A stretch of DNA of 64,000 bases, from contig NC_042961.1 in the NCBI RefSeq assembly GCF_901001165.1, forward strand, positions 7,983,897 to 8,047,896, given 5' to 3'. Below the pieces are notes generated by a model. That model worked only from the letters and a program-made list of their open reading frames with translations. It ran no database searches and was not told where the DNA came from. Made by a program: the position numbers and the translations under genes. Each line of letters opens with the position of its first letter. Within the stretch, counting starts at the first letter, position 1. Below, piece by piece: positions 33,841 to 44,559 of the stretch. This DNA comes from Salmo trutta. Taxonomy: Eukaryota > Chordata > Actinopteri > Salmoniformes > Salmonidae.

Positions 33841-33979
33841 AGAGGAAGGCTTGCTGTACCTTGCTCATCATTTCGGAGATTCTGACTTGTACCAAAGGGC
33901 TCAGCGGATGGGAACGCCTACGACTGTCGGAGATTTAGATCACGATACAGGGATAAGAACCCACAGACATACAGAAGGG
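33841..33979 (+). other. exon-like open stretch, unidentified
   Basis: An acceptor-like TTTTTGTCTTCCAG ends at 33841-33842. An open frame follows, EEGLLYLAHHFGDSDLYQRA then QRMGTPTTVGDLDHDTG, to a possible donor at AGAAGG|GTACG. I do not recognise the peptide. It could be an exon of an unknown gene, a repeat fragment, or chance. Confidence 0.2.
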
Positions 33980-34039
33980 TACGTTGTAATGGTGGGCACC
34001 AATATCTAAAATTCCCAGACATACACGCATATAAATAAT

Positions 34040-34352
34040 GCTACACACAAATCACAACTGCTGCTGCCAGACTCTTATTAGGATTGCTAAATACTGCACA
34101 ATTTAAACACTTGCCCCCAAATCCCCCCTTCCCCAAAACACATGTAAATATTGGACTATAAATTGTACCTTACTGTATTATTCTTATGCTAAAATGTTTA
34201 TTATATTCTACTGAGCCATTTACTTTATGTTGGTATTCTTATCGTTTATTTTTTCTTATTGTTGTTGCATTGTCAAGAAGGAAGCTGCAAGTAAGCATTT
34301 CATTGGCTGGTGTATACCACGTGTATCCTGTACGACTAATAAAACTTGAAAA
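34040..34352 (+). mobile_element. LINE 3'UTR fragment
   Basis: CTGCTGCCAGACTCTTATTA and GCAAGTAAGCATTTCATTGG, then CCTGTACGACTAATAAAACT, are the 3' end of a LINE of the same general kind as 30560-32580. Confidence 0.65.
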
Positions 34353-34593
34353 ATATATCAGTATCGCTTGATACTGTTTTGACTTCAATATTGTTTGATT
34401 TGGAGTTGATATCGATATGAGCAAGACATATCGTGATATTGGTTTATCCTTCCTGTTAACCTATGCTATTATGTAAAAAGCATACATGACTGTTCCCGCA
34501 TGCACAAAATCCTCTCGCAGATGTTCACATGCTCTCAACTTAATATACTTAACGTGAACATTTTTCTCCAATAGAAAAATGCTTGAACATGTG

Positions 34594-34785
34594 GTGCGGC
34601 AGGTAGCCTGGTGGATAGTGTTGGGCCAGTAACCGAAAGGTCGCTGGTTAGAATACCCAAGCTGACAAGGTGAAGTCTGTCTGTGCCCTTGAGCAAGGCT
34701 CCAGGGGTGCCTACTACCATGCCTGACTCTGTAAAACAACACATTTCACTGCATCTGTGACAATACATTTGTTTTTTTTCTGGTT
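34594..34785 (+). mobile_element. SlmI-like SINE, divergent
   Basis: AGGTAGCCTGGTGGATAGTG, CCAGTAACCGAAAGGTCGCT and AGCTGACAAGGTGA form the head. The tail is CATTTCACTGCATCTGTGAC. Confidence 0.7.
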
Positions 34786-35814
34786 TAGGAAATTTAGTTC
34801 ATTTGGCAATGTGAAACCAACTGGACCAAATGTAAATAAAATACTATAGCTCAGAGCTATGTGTGAAATGCCCTTACTTGCCTGCTGATAGATCATTGAC
34901 AGTGGATGTGTTTCCCATTGCATTTAAACTGGTTGACTAAAGTTAGGCTCCCAGAACATTCCCATCTGGCCAAATGAGCAATCAGCAACCAGTCCAACTT
35001 CACAGATCCATGAAAGTGAAACACTAATGAACTTTTACACTGTTCCAATATTTTTTATTAACCAATGTGTTATTAAAAAAATGTAACTGATAGATGCCCA
35101 TGATTAACATTTTTGATGTGTGCTTGCATGACCTGCTGCCCATCTGCTCTGATTTGAACCTCAATGAAAAAGGTTCTGTTGTTGGAGATCCATTTGATGT
35201 TTTGATTGCTCCATACTTATTTTCCCCCTCAGATTATTTGGTACTTGAATCGAATGTGAAGAAATCAATAGACAACACTCTATTCAAGCCAACACACACA
35301 TATTGGAGCGTAAGATTGGAGCAGCAATTAGAGAGAAAATGCCTTGCAGACATATGGGCTGTGGGGGGACCCCTCTTTCTCTCTCTGCACACTCCTGCGG
35401 ACAGACTTAACTTCCTGTAGAACTGTGAAACAAACTGACAAGGTGATGGCTGGTTTAAATAGAAACACTAGTGTTTCTCTTTTTTTTAACCTTGAAATGT
35501 ATTTTTGAATGATATACTGCTACAGCTGCTATAATAAAAGCTCTTTCCCATATTATGCTTTGATAAATATTTAGAAGAACCAACTCAAGGCCTTTAAGGA
35601 TAGACATCTGAGACAGTTTTTATAACATTTATAGTTAGTACCTGTATATACTATACATTTTTATTACATGGGCTAGATGGAATGATGTAGCTAATGTAAT
35701 TATATAATTGAATGTACCCTGTGGATTTGCTTGTAGCTTGGTGGATTATAAATTATTGCACAAATGAATCTGTATTTATTCAAATGAAACAAATGTTTCT
35801 TTATAATCACTATA
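34786..35814. other. no feature seen
   Basis: Intergenic sequence downstream of the ddit4-like gene. A 108-codon frame at 35094-35420 has no recognisable motif and no splice or promoter context. Confidence 0.4.
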
Positions 35815-36590
35815 TAATGACCTAGTGTGGTTTTATTTTATTACAGAGACAAATATTTGATCCATTAACAAAATATTTCACATGGATATTTTAATTTGAA
35901 AATGTATTTTAGTTCTTCAGTTTCAAGTTCTTGAAGGAAAGTACAAAAAGCAGTTCAGGTGAATATGAGTATCAAATACTGTCCAATCAAATCCATGGTT
36001 CAAATAAATACTGTCTAATCAAATCCATGGTTCAAAAACAGCAGTTTTGCATTGTCTTAACGGCCATATCTTACATTCAATTGTCTCCACATGTCAATTG
36101 ATGTGGAAAAGCTGCCATAAGATGTGTTCCCTAGAAAACATTCAATACATTTTAGCATATAAGAAAAGAAAAATACATGGTTAACATTGTTGCACAATCT
36201 TTTCTTTCCCCACTATGGGAATTAAGAGCATCTTCAGAATTTGACTATTCAAGGTACCTACACACTCTCAGGAGTGGAGTGAGTTTTCTTTAGGTACATT
36301 GGTGACCACATTGGAATATCTGAATTCACTTTATCACCCAGAGCCATACAAGGCTTCTCTCAATGTAGTGTTGTCTTCAGTCCAGAGTCACAGACAATAT
36401 TATATACATCCGACCAGAGTCAAAGTATTGAAGCGTGCTTGATTTTCACTTTTGGGACCATTACATTGGTTCCATTGTACCAGGCAAACCAAACAAAGTG
36501 CAGCATACTAAGTATATCAAAGTATTTCAGATATGTATTACTAGACTCAGGTCTGATATCTACTAAAAAACACCCATAGCTCTTGCCAGG
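35815..36590 (-). other. ddit4: probable 3'UTR of the ddit4-like gene
   Basis: Follows the stop codon on the minus strand. Two overlapping AATAAA signals lie at 35842-35832, with a third at 35780-35775. It holds a direct repeat, CAATCAAATCCATGGTTCAAA-like, near 35965-36035. End inferred. Confidence 0.5.
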
Positions 36591-37573
36591 TCAGCACTCT
36601 TCAACGAGCAGCTCTCCTGAAGTGTACAGCTTTCTTTTGATAGCCCTGAACCCGTTACTGAGCCTGAGTGTGTGTCTCCCACTCTGCATCTGGGGGGACA
36701 CTGCCCTCCGGCCCCCAAAGAGCCTCTGCACCTTGGGCCACAACCCTCCCACCTCTGGCCGTAGCACGAGGGTGAGATGGAAGGTAGGAACCAGGTTATG
36801 GTCAACGGCTATCTGCTCCACACTACACAGTTCTCCTTGTTGGTCCCCCTGCTCCACACACAGATCAATGAGCGCCCCCTTGAGGCCACAAGGCTCACTA
36901 GCAGCCAGATGGAGAAGCTCCCGACTGATGTTGTGCAGGAGAGGATCTGGTAGGACCAGTTTGGAGCAGCACAGGACAGTGTCTGTAGCATCTGAGAGGC
37001 TCTCAACAATGGTTTTTACAATGTGGGCACAGAGAGACTCCTCCAGTGGGCTGTAGAAGAGACCACTGTCAGACTCTGATATCATGGACATGTCTGTGAC
37101 TGATCCTGGAACAGAAAAGAAAATGATAAGGCTACTTTTCATTCATTGTACTGTATAGTGCTGTAACAATCGATCTTGAGGTGAACTTTTTCATATGAAG
37201 CCTATGGATAAGCAACTATTGATGCCAAGAAAAAAAGTGTTATAGATTTAAATCTGTTTTGGAATCAATATTGCTGCATACCTTTCGTGTGATGCATTAT
37301 TTTTGCAACGTTGTAGCAATCCTAAATAAAGCAAAGACAGTAGGCTACTCCTCACTCAGGCAAAAGGCTGCAAAAGGTGCTAAACAAACACTCACCAGTG
37401 CCAGTATTCCAACTGCAATGATCTTTGTCTGCCAACCGTTGATTGATCCTTTTGATTACGGTTAGTTTCTGCACCAGATTCCCCCAGGACAACCGTTGAG
37501 AACCCAGGTCTTCCTGTGGGGAGGAAGGGAAACTGTCGTCCAGCGAGTTGTTATGAGAAAACGTAAAGTACAT
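36591..37573 (-). CDS. ddit4: DNA-damage-inducible transcript 4-like protein (REDD1 family), 2 exons
   Basis: REDD1 proteins are small stress-induced cytosolic regulators that restrain mTORC1 by acting through TSC1/TSC2. Exon 1 is 37573-37396 (donor GTGAGTG) and exon 2 is 37105-36591 (acceptor TTCTGTTCCAG). The phases join to 230 aa plus stop. The variable N-terminus is rich in Ser and Asp (SESDSG, residues 69-74). The conserved RTP801 domain is clear: SLCAHIVKTIVESL (83-96), SEPCGLKGALIDLCVEQ (129-145), LVPTFHLTLVL (164-174), GLWPKVQRLF (180-189), NGFRAIKRKLY (210-220) and the end ELLVEEC, close to the LIEEC end of mammalian DDIT4. The length equals that of human DDIT4 (about 232 aa). DDIT4L (REDD2) is less likely because its C-terminus differs. 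The frame is intact, so it is probably functional. Confidence 0.92.
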
Positions 37574-37654
37574 TTTTTTAAACCCGTTGACGGTGAAATA
37601 ATAAATAAAATAAGAGCGCTATGTCTTTCACCACCAACCAGACCAGCTGGACTA

Positions 37655-37760
37655 CACCAAAGACAATAATAGAATGGAACTAGCTAAATAAATAGCCGCG
37701 TAAACACTCCTCCCACATATGCCTACCGACCAATCAGATGATCTCGCACGTTCCCAACGT
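37655..37760 (-). promoter_or_regulatory. ddit4: putative ddit4 promoter with hypoxia-response core
   Basis: On the minus strand, AACGTGCG (ACGTG core at 37751-37747) lies upstream of an inverted-CCAAT motif (GATTGG near 37737) and a TATA-like CTATTTATTT near 37694-37685. Mammalian DDIT4 is a HIF-1 and p53 target, so an ACGTG core about 175 bp before the start codon is plausible. A single core is weak evidence. Confidence 0.35.
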
Positions 37761-37797
37761 CCTAACTTAACGTATTAGCGAGTGCCAAGGTCGTCAC

Positions 37798-37990
37798 TAG
37801 TTACCACAGCCACACGATCATAAAGCCCGCCTATTTCTAAAATTCACATTTTTTAAATCTGATTTTAAACCTAACCCTTACCTTAACCACACTGCTAACC
37901 GTATACCTAACCTTAAATTAAGAAGAAACAAATGTGCTTGCATGAATTTTTCCAATATAGCCAATATATACTTTGTAGCTGTGGTAACTA
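37798..37990. mobile_element. MITE 'TAGTTACCACAGCC', copy 2 of 3
   Basis: Ends TAGTTACCACAGCCACACGA and, reversed, TAGTTACCACAGCTACAAAG. 193 bp. It lies just upstream of the ddit4-like gene. Confidence 0.85.
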
Positions 37991-39499
37991 CTGGAAACCA
38001 GCTTGCCTTGTAACATTTTGGGTCCTTTGATTAAGCCCCCCACTTCCCGGAGCCCCGAGCCCTGTGCCCCACCCCCTCTCAGCTCCACCCCTCTCAATTT
38101 TACTGTCAAACGCCACGAAACCCACGTAACCCACGTACCAAAAGATAGTATCGACTATCCCCACACCAACCCTTGAAATGTACACAATTTGGTATTTCTC
38201 AAGGGAGAAAATCCCATTTGGAGACAGTGCATGCACTGTAATACTATGTCATGACCCTTGAACAGTAAACTTTCCCAGTTTTGGGGAGAAGTGAACTACA
38301 TGTTGTTCAACTGGTAATTTAACTACATTTTGCAGTAGCTTGGTGGTAGTTTAAAAAGTAGTTAATTACTTTTTGACATGTAGCAGTGTGGCTAACTACT
38401 GGAACTGCACACTACTTATTTTGCTAAAATAAAATATGGGTAAAGTAGGTAACAGCCTAATTTCCTTTCTTTTTTTGGTATCAGACCTGCCTAATTCTCA
38501 CTTGAACATAATTTTTGTGTTTAATATGCTAAATTACAGATTGTATTAACATATAACTGCAAAGTGATTTGTTCTTATAGTTTGTAGTCTATGACCTTTC
38601 GGATTTAGCCTAAATATGATCATGTTTCACAGAGAAGTTTGGATGTAGTGAACTACTTTTTCAAAGTCATTTAGTTAAGTAAACTATATTTTTTGTTTTC
38701 TGATATTTGGGGCATGTATGCTACCTAGGCACATCTTGAGTAATTTGACATATCTACAAGGCCTCATTTATAAACGTAGCGTATACAAAATATACCCCAA
38801 TACATGTGTGCACCAGTTTTCACACAAAAGTTGGCATTTTTTGTTTTTTTTAACTCTTTTTTAACTTTTTTTAACTCTTTTATCGAGTTAATCACAGTCT
38901 TAGCTGTGATTAATCATGATTAATCTCAAATTCAGAATTTGCTCAAATTGAGCTGTAATTAAGATTGTTTTTTTATGAAAAGCATTACAACAATTTGTAT
39001 GTCTTAATTTTGTCCATAGTAATGGTAAGCAAAATCAGGTAAATTGATGAAGGACACTTTCTTTAACCTCTATTGTTTTGACATCACATTGCTGTTTTTA
39101 GCTGTAGGCCTATAAATGTATGTTTTGCGCGTATTTTGAAAGCTTTCAGACAATGCGATTAATCACGATAAAGATTAAATATGCATTAAAATTACAAAAA
39201 GTTGACTGGAGTTAACTAAGCTCTGACAGCCCTAATAAAAACTGAACTTGATATGAGAATGTGCGTAACTCCCTGCAAACTTTAGACCATGCGTTTGCAC
39301 AATATCTAGTGGTTGAAGTGTTACATTGTAAGCAGGCAAGTAGATTTTGTGAAAGCGGGGGATAAGATGACATGCCTTGGCAAAACAAACGGAAAATTCC
39401 AAGCATTTGCCGTCAGTGAGAAGAAAAAATCTTTTATTTTATCTTTGCAATCTAGAAATAATAATTGAATAATAATTTGAAATATAAATATATTTAAAT
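37991..39499. other. repeat-rich spacer without gene
   Basis: Holds diverged repeated phrases (GTAGTTAATTACTTTTTGAC near 38360; TGTGATTAATCATGATTAAT near 38903) that look like old interspersed repeats. No frame worth calling. Confidence 0.4.
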
Positions 39500-40573
39500 A
39501 TATATATTTCCTGTTGATTTATTTCATTTAATTTATTTCCTTTCCATTTGGTATTTTATTAAGATCGACATTAGCTTTTGCAAAAGCAGCAGCTACTCTT
39601 CTTGGGGTCCACACAAAACATGAAACATATCATAATACAGAATGTTAATGAACAAGAACAGCTCAAGGACAGAACTACATCAATAAAAAAATAAAAAAGC
39701 TACAGGTAGCCTATATATCAATACATAAACACAAACTATCTAGGTCAAATAGGGGAGAGACGTTGTGCCTCGAGGTGTTGCTTTATCTGTTTTTGGAACC
39801 AGATTTGCTTTTTATTTGAGCAAAATGAGATGGAAGGAAGTCCCATGCAATAAGGGCTCTATATAATATTGTACACTTTCTTGAATTTGTTCTGGATTTG
39901 GAGACTGTGTAAAGACCCCTGGTGGCATGTCTGGTGGGATAAGTGTGTGTGTCAGAGCTGTGTGTAAGTTGACTATGCAAACAATGTGGGATTTTCAACA
40001 CATGAATGTTTCTTATAAAAAGAAGAAGTGATGCAGTCAGTCTCTCCTCAACTCTTAGCCAAGAGAGACTGGCATGTATAATATTTAAATCAGCCCTCTG
40101 ATTACAATTAAGAGAAAAACGTGCTGCTCTGTTCTGGGCCAGCTGCAGCTTAACTAGGTCCTTCCTTGCAGCACTGGACCACACAACTGGACAATAATCA
40201 AGATTAGACAAAACTAGAACCTGCAGAACTTGCTTTTTGGAGTTTGGTGTCCAAAAAGCAGAGCATTTCTTTATTACGGCAAGACCTCCCCCCATCTTTA
40301 CAACCATTGAATCTATATGTTTTGATCATGACACTTTACAATCTAAGGTAACACCAAGTAATTTAGTCTCCTCAACTTGTTCAACAGCCACACCATTCAT
40401 TACCAGATTCAGCTGAGGTCTAGCACTTAAGGAATGATTTGTACCAAATACAATGCTCTTAGTTTTAGAGATGTTCAGGACCAGTTTATTACTGGCCACC
40501 CATTCCAAAACAGACTGCAACTCTTTGTTAAGGGTTTCAGTGACTTCATTAGCTGTGGTTGCTGATGCATATA

Positions 40574-42209
40574 CAGTTGAAGTCGGAAGTTTACATACAC
40601 TTAGGTTGGAGTCATTAAAACTCGTTTTTCAACCACTCCACAAATTTCCTGTTAACAAACTATAGTTTTGGCAAGTCGGTTAGGACATCTACTTTGTGCA
40701 TGACACAAGTAATTTTTTCAACAATTGTTTAGACAGATTATTTCACATATAATTCACTGTATCACAATTCCAGTGGGTCAGAAGTTTACATACACTAAGT
40801 TGACTGTGCCTTTAAACAGCTTGGAAAATTCCAGAAAATGATGTCATGGCTTTAGAAGCTTCTGATAGGCTAACTGACATTATTTGAGTCAATTGGAGGT
40901 TTATCTGTGGATGTATTTCAAGGCCTACCTTTAAACTCAGTGCCTTTTTGCATGACATCATGGGACAATCAAAAGAAATCAGCCAAGACCTCTGAAAAAA
41001 ATGTGTAGACCTCCACAAGTCTGGTTCATTCTTGGGAGCAATTTCCAATCGCCTGAAGGTACCACGTTCATCTGTACAAACAATAGTATGCAAGTATAAA
41101 CACCATGGAACCACGCTGCCGTCATACCGCTCAGGAAGGAGACGCGTTCTGTCTCCTTGAGCTGAAGGTACTTTGGTGCGAAAAGTGCAAATCAATCCCA
41201 GAACAACAGCAAAGGACCTGTGAAGATGCTGGAGGAAACAGGTACAAAAGTATCTATATCCACATTAAATCGAGTCCTATATCGACATAACCTGAAAGGC
41301 CACTCAGCAAGGAAGAAGCCACTGCTCCAAAACCGCCATAAAAAAAGCCAGACTACGGTTTGCAACTGCACATGGGGACAAAGATCGTACTTTTTGGAGA
41401 AATGTATTATGGTCTGATGAAACAAAAATAGAACTGTTTGGCCATAATGACCATCGTTATGATTGGAGGAAAAAGGGGGATGCTTGCAAGACGAAGAACA
41501 CCATCACAACCGTGAAGCACGGGGGTGGCAGCATCATGTTGTGGGGGTGCTTTGCTGCAGGAGGGACTGGTGAACTTCACAAAATAGAAATCATCATGAG
41601 GAAGGACAATTACGTGGATATATTGAAGCAACATCTGAAGACATCAGTCAGGAAGTTAAAGCTTGGTCAAAAATGGGTCTTCCAAATGGACAATGACCCC
41701 AAGCATACTTCCAAAGTTGTGGCAAAATGGCTTAAGGACAACAAAGTCAAGGTATTGGAGTGGCCTTCACAAAACCCTCACCTCAATCCTATAGAAAATT
41801 TGTGGGCAGAACTGAAAATGCGTGTGCGAGCAAGGAGGCCTACAAACCTGACTCAGTTACACCAGCTCTGTCAGGAGGAATGGGACAAAATTCACCCAAC
41901 TTTTTGTGGGAAGCTTGTGGAAGGCTACCCGAAACGTTTGACCCAAGTTAAACAATTTAAAGGCAATGCTACCAAATACTTATTGAGTGTATGTAAACTT
42001 CTGACCCACTGGGAATGTGATGAAAGAAATAAAGATGAAATAAATCATTCACTCTACTATTATTCTGACATTTCACATTCTTAAAATAAAGTGGTGATAC
42101 TAACTGACCTAAGACAGGGAATTTTTACTAGGATTAAATGTCAGGAATTGTGAAAAACTGAGTTTAAATGTATTTGTCTCAGGTGTATGTAAACTTCCGA
42201 CTTCAACTG
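40574..42209 (+). mobile_element. Tc1-like transposon with Sleeping-Beauty-type ends, complete
   Basis: 1636 bp between TA duplications (40572-40573, 42210-42211). The outer ends read CAGTTGAAGTCGGAAGTTTA in both directions, and inner direct repeats (GAAGTTTACATACACTAA) occur near 40781 and, reversed, near 41988-42002. This IR/DR arrangement is that of the salmonid Tc1 group from which Sleeping Beauty was derived. The length matches that group. Confidence 0.95.
40951..41987 (+). pseudogene. Tc1 transposase of the above element, inactivated
   Basis: Starts MGQSKEISQDL, then a TGA stop. The paired-like DNA-binding region follows (KSGSFLGAISNRLKVPRSSV). The frame shifts near 41155 and again before the first catalytic block (WSDETKIELFG near 41409-41441). 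The second block, FQMDNDPKHTSK (41682-41717), and the third, NPIENLWAELK (41786-41818), are intact within a 190-codon frame. HLNP replaces DLNP just before the third. Confidence 0.9.
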
Positions 42210-43579
42210 TATGGTTTAATCATCAGCATACATGGACACACATGCTTTGTTTAATGCCAGTGGCAGGTCATTGTTAAAAGTAGAAAAGAATAGAGAGCCT
42301 AGAGAGCTGAGCTGTGGTACACCACACTTTACATGTTTGACATTAGAGAAGCTTCCATCAAAGAAAACCCTTTGAGTTCTATTAGACAGATAGCTCTGAA
42401 TCCACATTATGGCAGAGGTTGAAAAGCCATAGCACATACGTTTTTTCAACAACAGGCTATGGTCAATAATATAAAAGGCTGTACTGAAATCTAACAGTAC
42501 AGCTCCCACAATCTTCTTATTATCAATTTCTTTCAACCAATCATCAGTCATTTGTGTCAGTGCGGTACATGTTGAGTGCCCTTCTCAATAAGCATGCTGA
42601 AAGTCTGTTGTTAATTTGTTTACAGAGAAATAGCATTGTATTTGGTCAAACACAATTCTTTTCCAACAGTTTGCTAAGAGCAGGCAGCAAGCTTATAGTT
42701 CTGCTGTTAGAACCAGTAAAAGCCGCTTTACCACTCTTGGGTAGCAGATTTACTTTGGCTTCCCTCCAGGCCTGAGGACAAGAACTTTCCTCTAGGCTCA
42801 GATAACAAATATGACAGATAGGAGTGGCTATAGAGTCAGCTACCATCTTCAGTAGCTTTCCATCTAAGTTGTCAATGCCAGGAGGTTGTCATTTTTGATC
42901 AATAACAATAATTTTCCCACCTCTCCAACACTAACTTTACAAAATTCAAACTTGCAATGATTTTCTTTCTTTATTTGTTTTTTTTTATGCATGAGTACAA
43001 TTGCTCACTGTTCATTGTTGGCATTTCCTGCCTAAGTTTGTCCACTTTGCCAATGAAACAATCAACATCAAATGGTTTTGTGATGAATAAGCCATTTGAT
43101 TCGATGAAAGATGGAGTTGAATTTGTCTATCGGCCCATAATTTCATTTAAAGTACTCCAACGTTTTTTCCCCATCATTCTTTATATCATTGATCTTGGCT
43201 TCATAATAAAGTTTCTTCTTCTTTTTGTTGAGTTTAGTCACATAAATTCTCAATTTGCAGTAAGTTAGCCAGTCAGATGTGCAGCCAGACTTATTAGCCA
43301 CTCCTTTTGCCCCATCTCTTTCAACCATACCGTTTTTCAATTCCTCATCAATCCATGGAGCCTTAACTGTTCTAACAGTCAGTTTCTTAACAGGTGCATG
43401 TTTATCAATAATTGGAAGAAGCAATTTCATAAATTCATCAAGTGCGGCGTCTGGATGCTCCTCATTAATCACATCAGACCAACAAATATTTTAACATCAT
43501 CCACATAAGAGTCACAACAAAATCTTTTGTATGATCTCTTAAACACTATTATAGGCACAGCTGTTTGAACTTTGGCTTA

Positions 43580-43645
43580 CGCATAAAAAAGCATAACACA
43601 TACGTTTTTTCAACAACAGGCTATGGTCAATAATATCAAAGGCTG
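43580..43645 (-). mobile_element. duplicated LINE fragment
   Basis: Repeats the LINE sequence at 42436-42482 (ACGTTTTTTCAACAACAGGC and TATGGTCAATAATAT). It joins abruptly to Tc1 sequence at about 43645, probably a rearrangement junction. Confidence 0.75.
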
Positions 43646-44253
43646 TGGGAACCACACATGCGTAGATCATCCGTTCACCTACTCTGCGTCTCACAAAGAC
43701 ACGGCGGTTGGAACCAAAAATCTCAAATTTGGACTCATTAGACCAAAGGACAGATTTCCACCGGTCTAATGTCCATTGCTTGTGTTTCTTGGCCCTAGCA
43801 AAGTCTCTTCTTATTGGTGTCCTTTAGTAGTGGTTTCTTTGCAGCAATTCAACCATGAAGGCCTGATTCACACAGTCTCCTCTGAGCAGTTGATGTTGAG
43901 ATGTGTCTGTTACTTAAACTCCGTGAAGCATTTATTTGGGCTACAATTTCTGAGGCTGGTAACTCCAATGAACTTATCCTCTGCAGCAGAGGTAACTCCG
44001 GGACATTCTTTCCTGTGGCGGTCTTCATGAGAGCCAGTTTCATCATATTGCTTGATGGTTTTTGGACTGCACTGGAAGAAATTTTCAAAGCTCTTGAAAT
44101 GTTCAGGAATGACTAGACTTCATGTCTTAAAGTAATGATGGACTGTCATTTCTCTTCGCTTATTTTAGCTTTTCTTGCATTAATATGGACTTGGTCTTTT
44201 ACCAAATAGGGCTATCTTCTGTATACCACCCCTACCTTGTCACAACACAACTG

Positions 44254-44543
44254 TGTCAGGTCTACTCCTGCTCCTCCCCTCCAGTGTTCGATGTCACCGG
44301 TTTACTAACCACCGGTCCAGGTATTCATCATTACGCGCACCTGCTCTTCATCAATAGGCACACCTGGACTCCATTACTTCACTGATTACCTCCTCTATAT
44401 CTGTCACTCCCTGAGTTCCATTTCCCAGTCAGTATTGACTATGTGTATCATATCTGTACGCTAATCAAGTATCTTGTATTGTGCCGCTTATTATTAAACT
44501 CACCACCTGTGCTTGCTTCCAGAATCCCAGCATCCACGTTACA
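44254..44543 (+). repeat. gypsy 5' LTR
   Basis: Begins TGTCAGGTCTACTCC and ends CCACGTTACA. Confidence 0.88.
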
Positions 44544-44559
44544 GAATACTGCCTCACCA

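Larger units (their letters stand above)
39500..43495 (-). mobile_element. LINE (APE/RT type), 5'-truncated, split by a Tc1 element
   Basis: Minus-strand blocks in order: linker after the endonuclease (VKAPWIDEELKNGMVERDG, 43472-43143); SCPQAWREAKVNLLPKSGKA (42846-42646); reverse transcriptase (VGAVLLDFSTAFYIIDHSLL, CGVPQLSSLGSLF, YADD; 42551-42216); LNISKTKSIVFGTNHSLSA (40520-40326); and the C-terminus VLVLSNLDYCPVVWSSAARK (40307-39783). The 3'UTR reaches about 39540. Frameshifts separate the blocks. The Tc1 element 40574-42209 sits directly after the YADD codons. The Gly in the usual PQGSxLGP block is Leu here. Confidence 0.9.

Noticed and set aside
35094..35420. 108-residue plus-strand protein
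   Set aside because: No recognisable motif, ordinary AT-rich spacer, no splice or promoter signals.
36809..37056. Frames on both strands over ddit4 exon 2
   Set aside because: Shadow frames of the conserved REDD1 coding exon.
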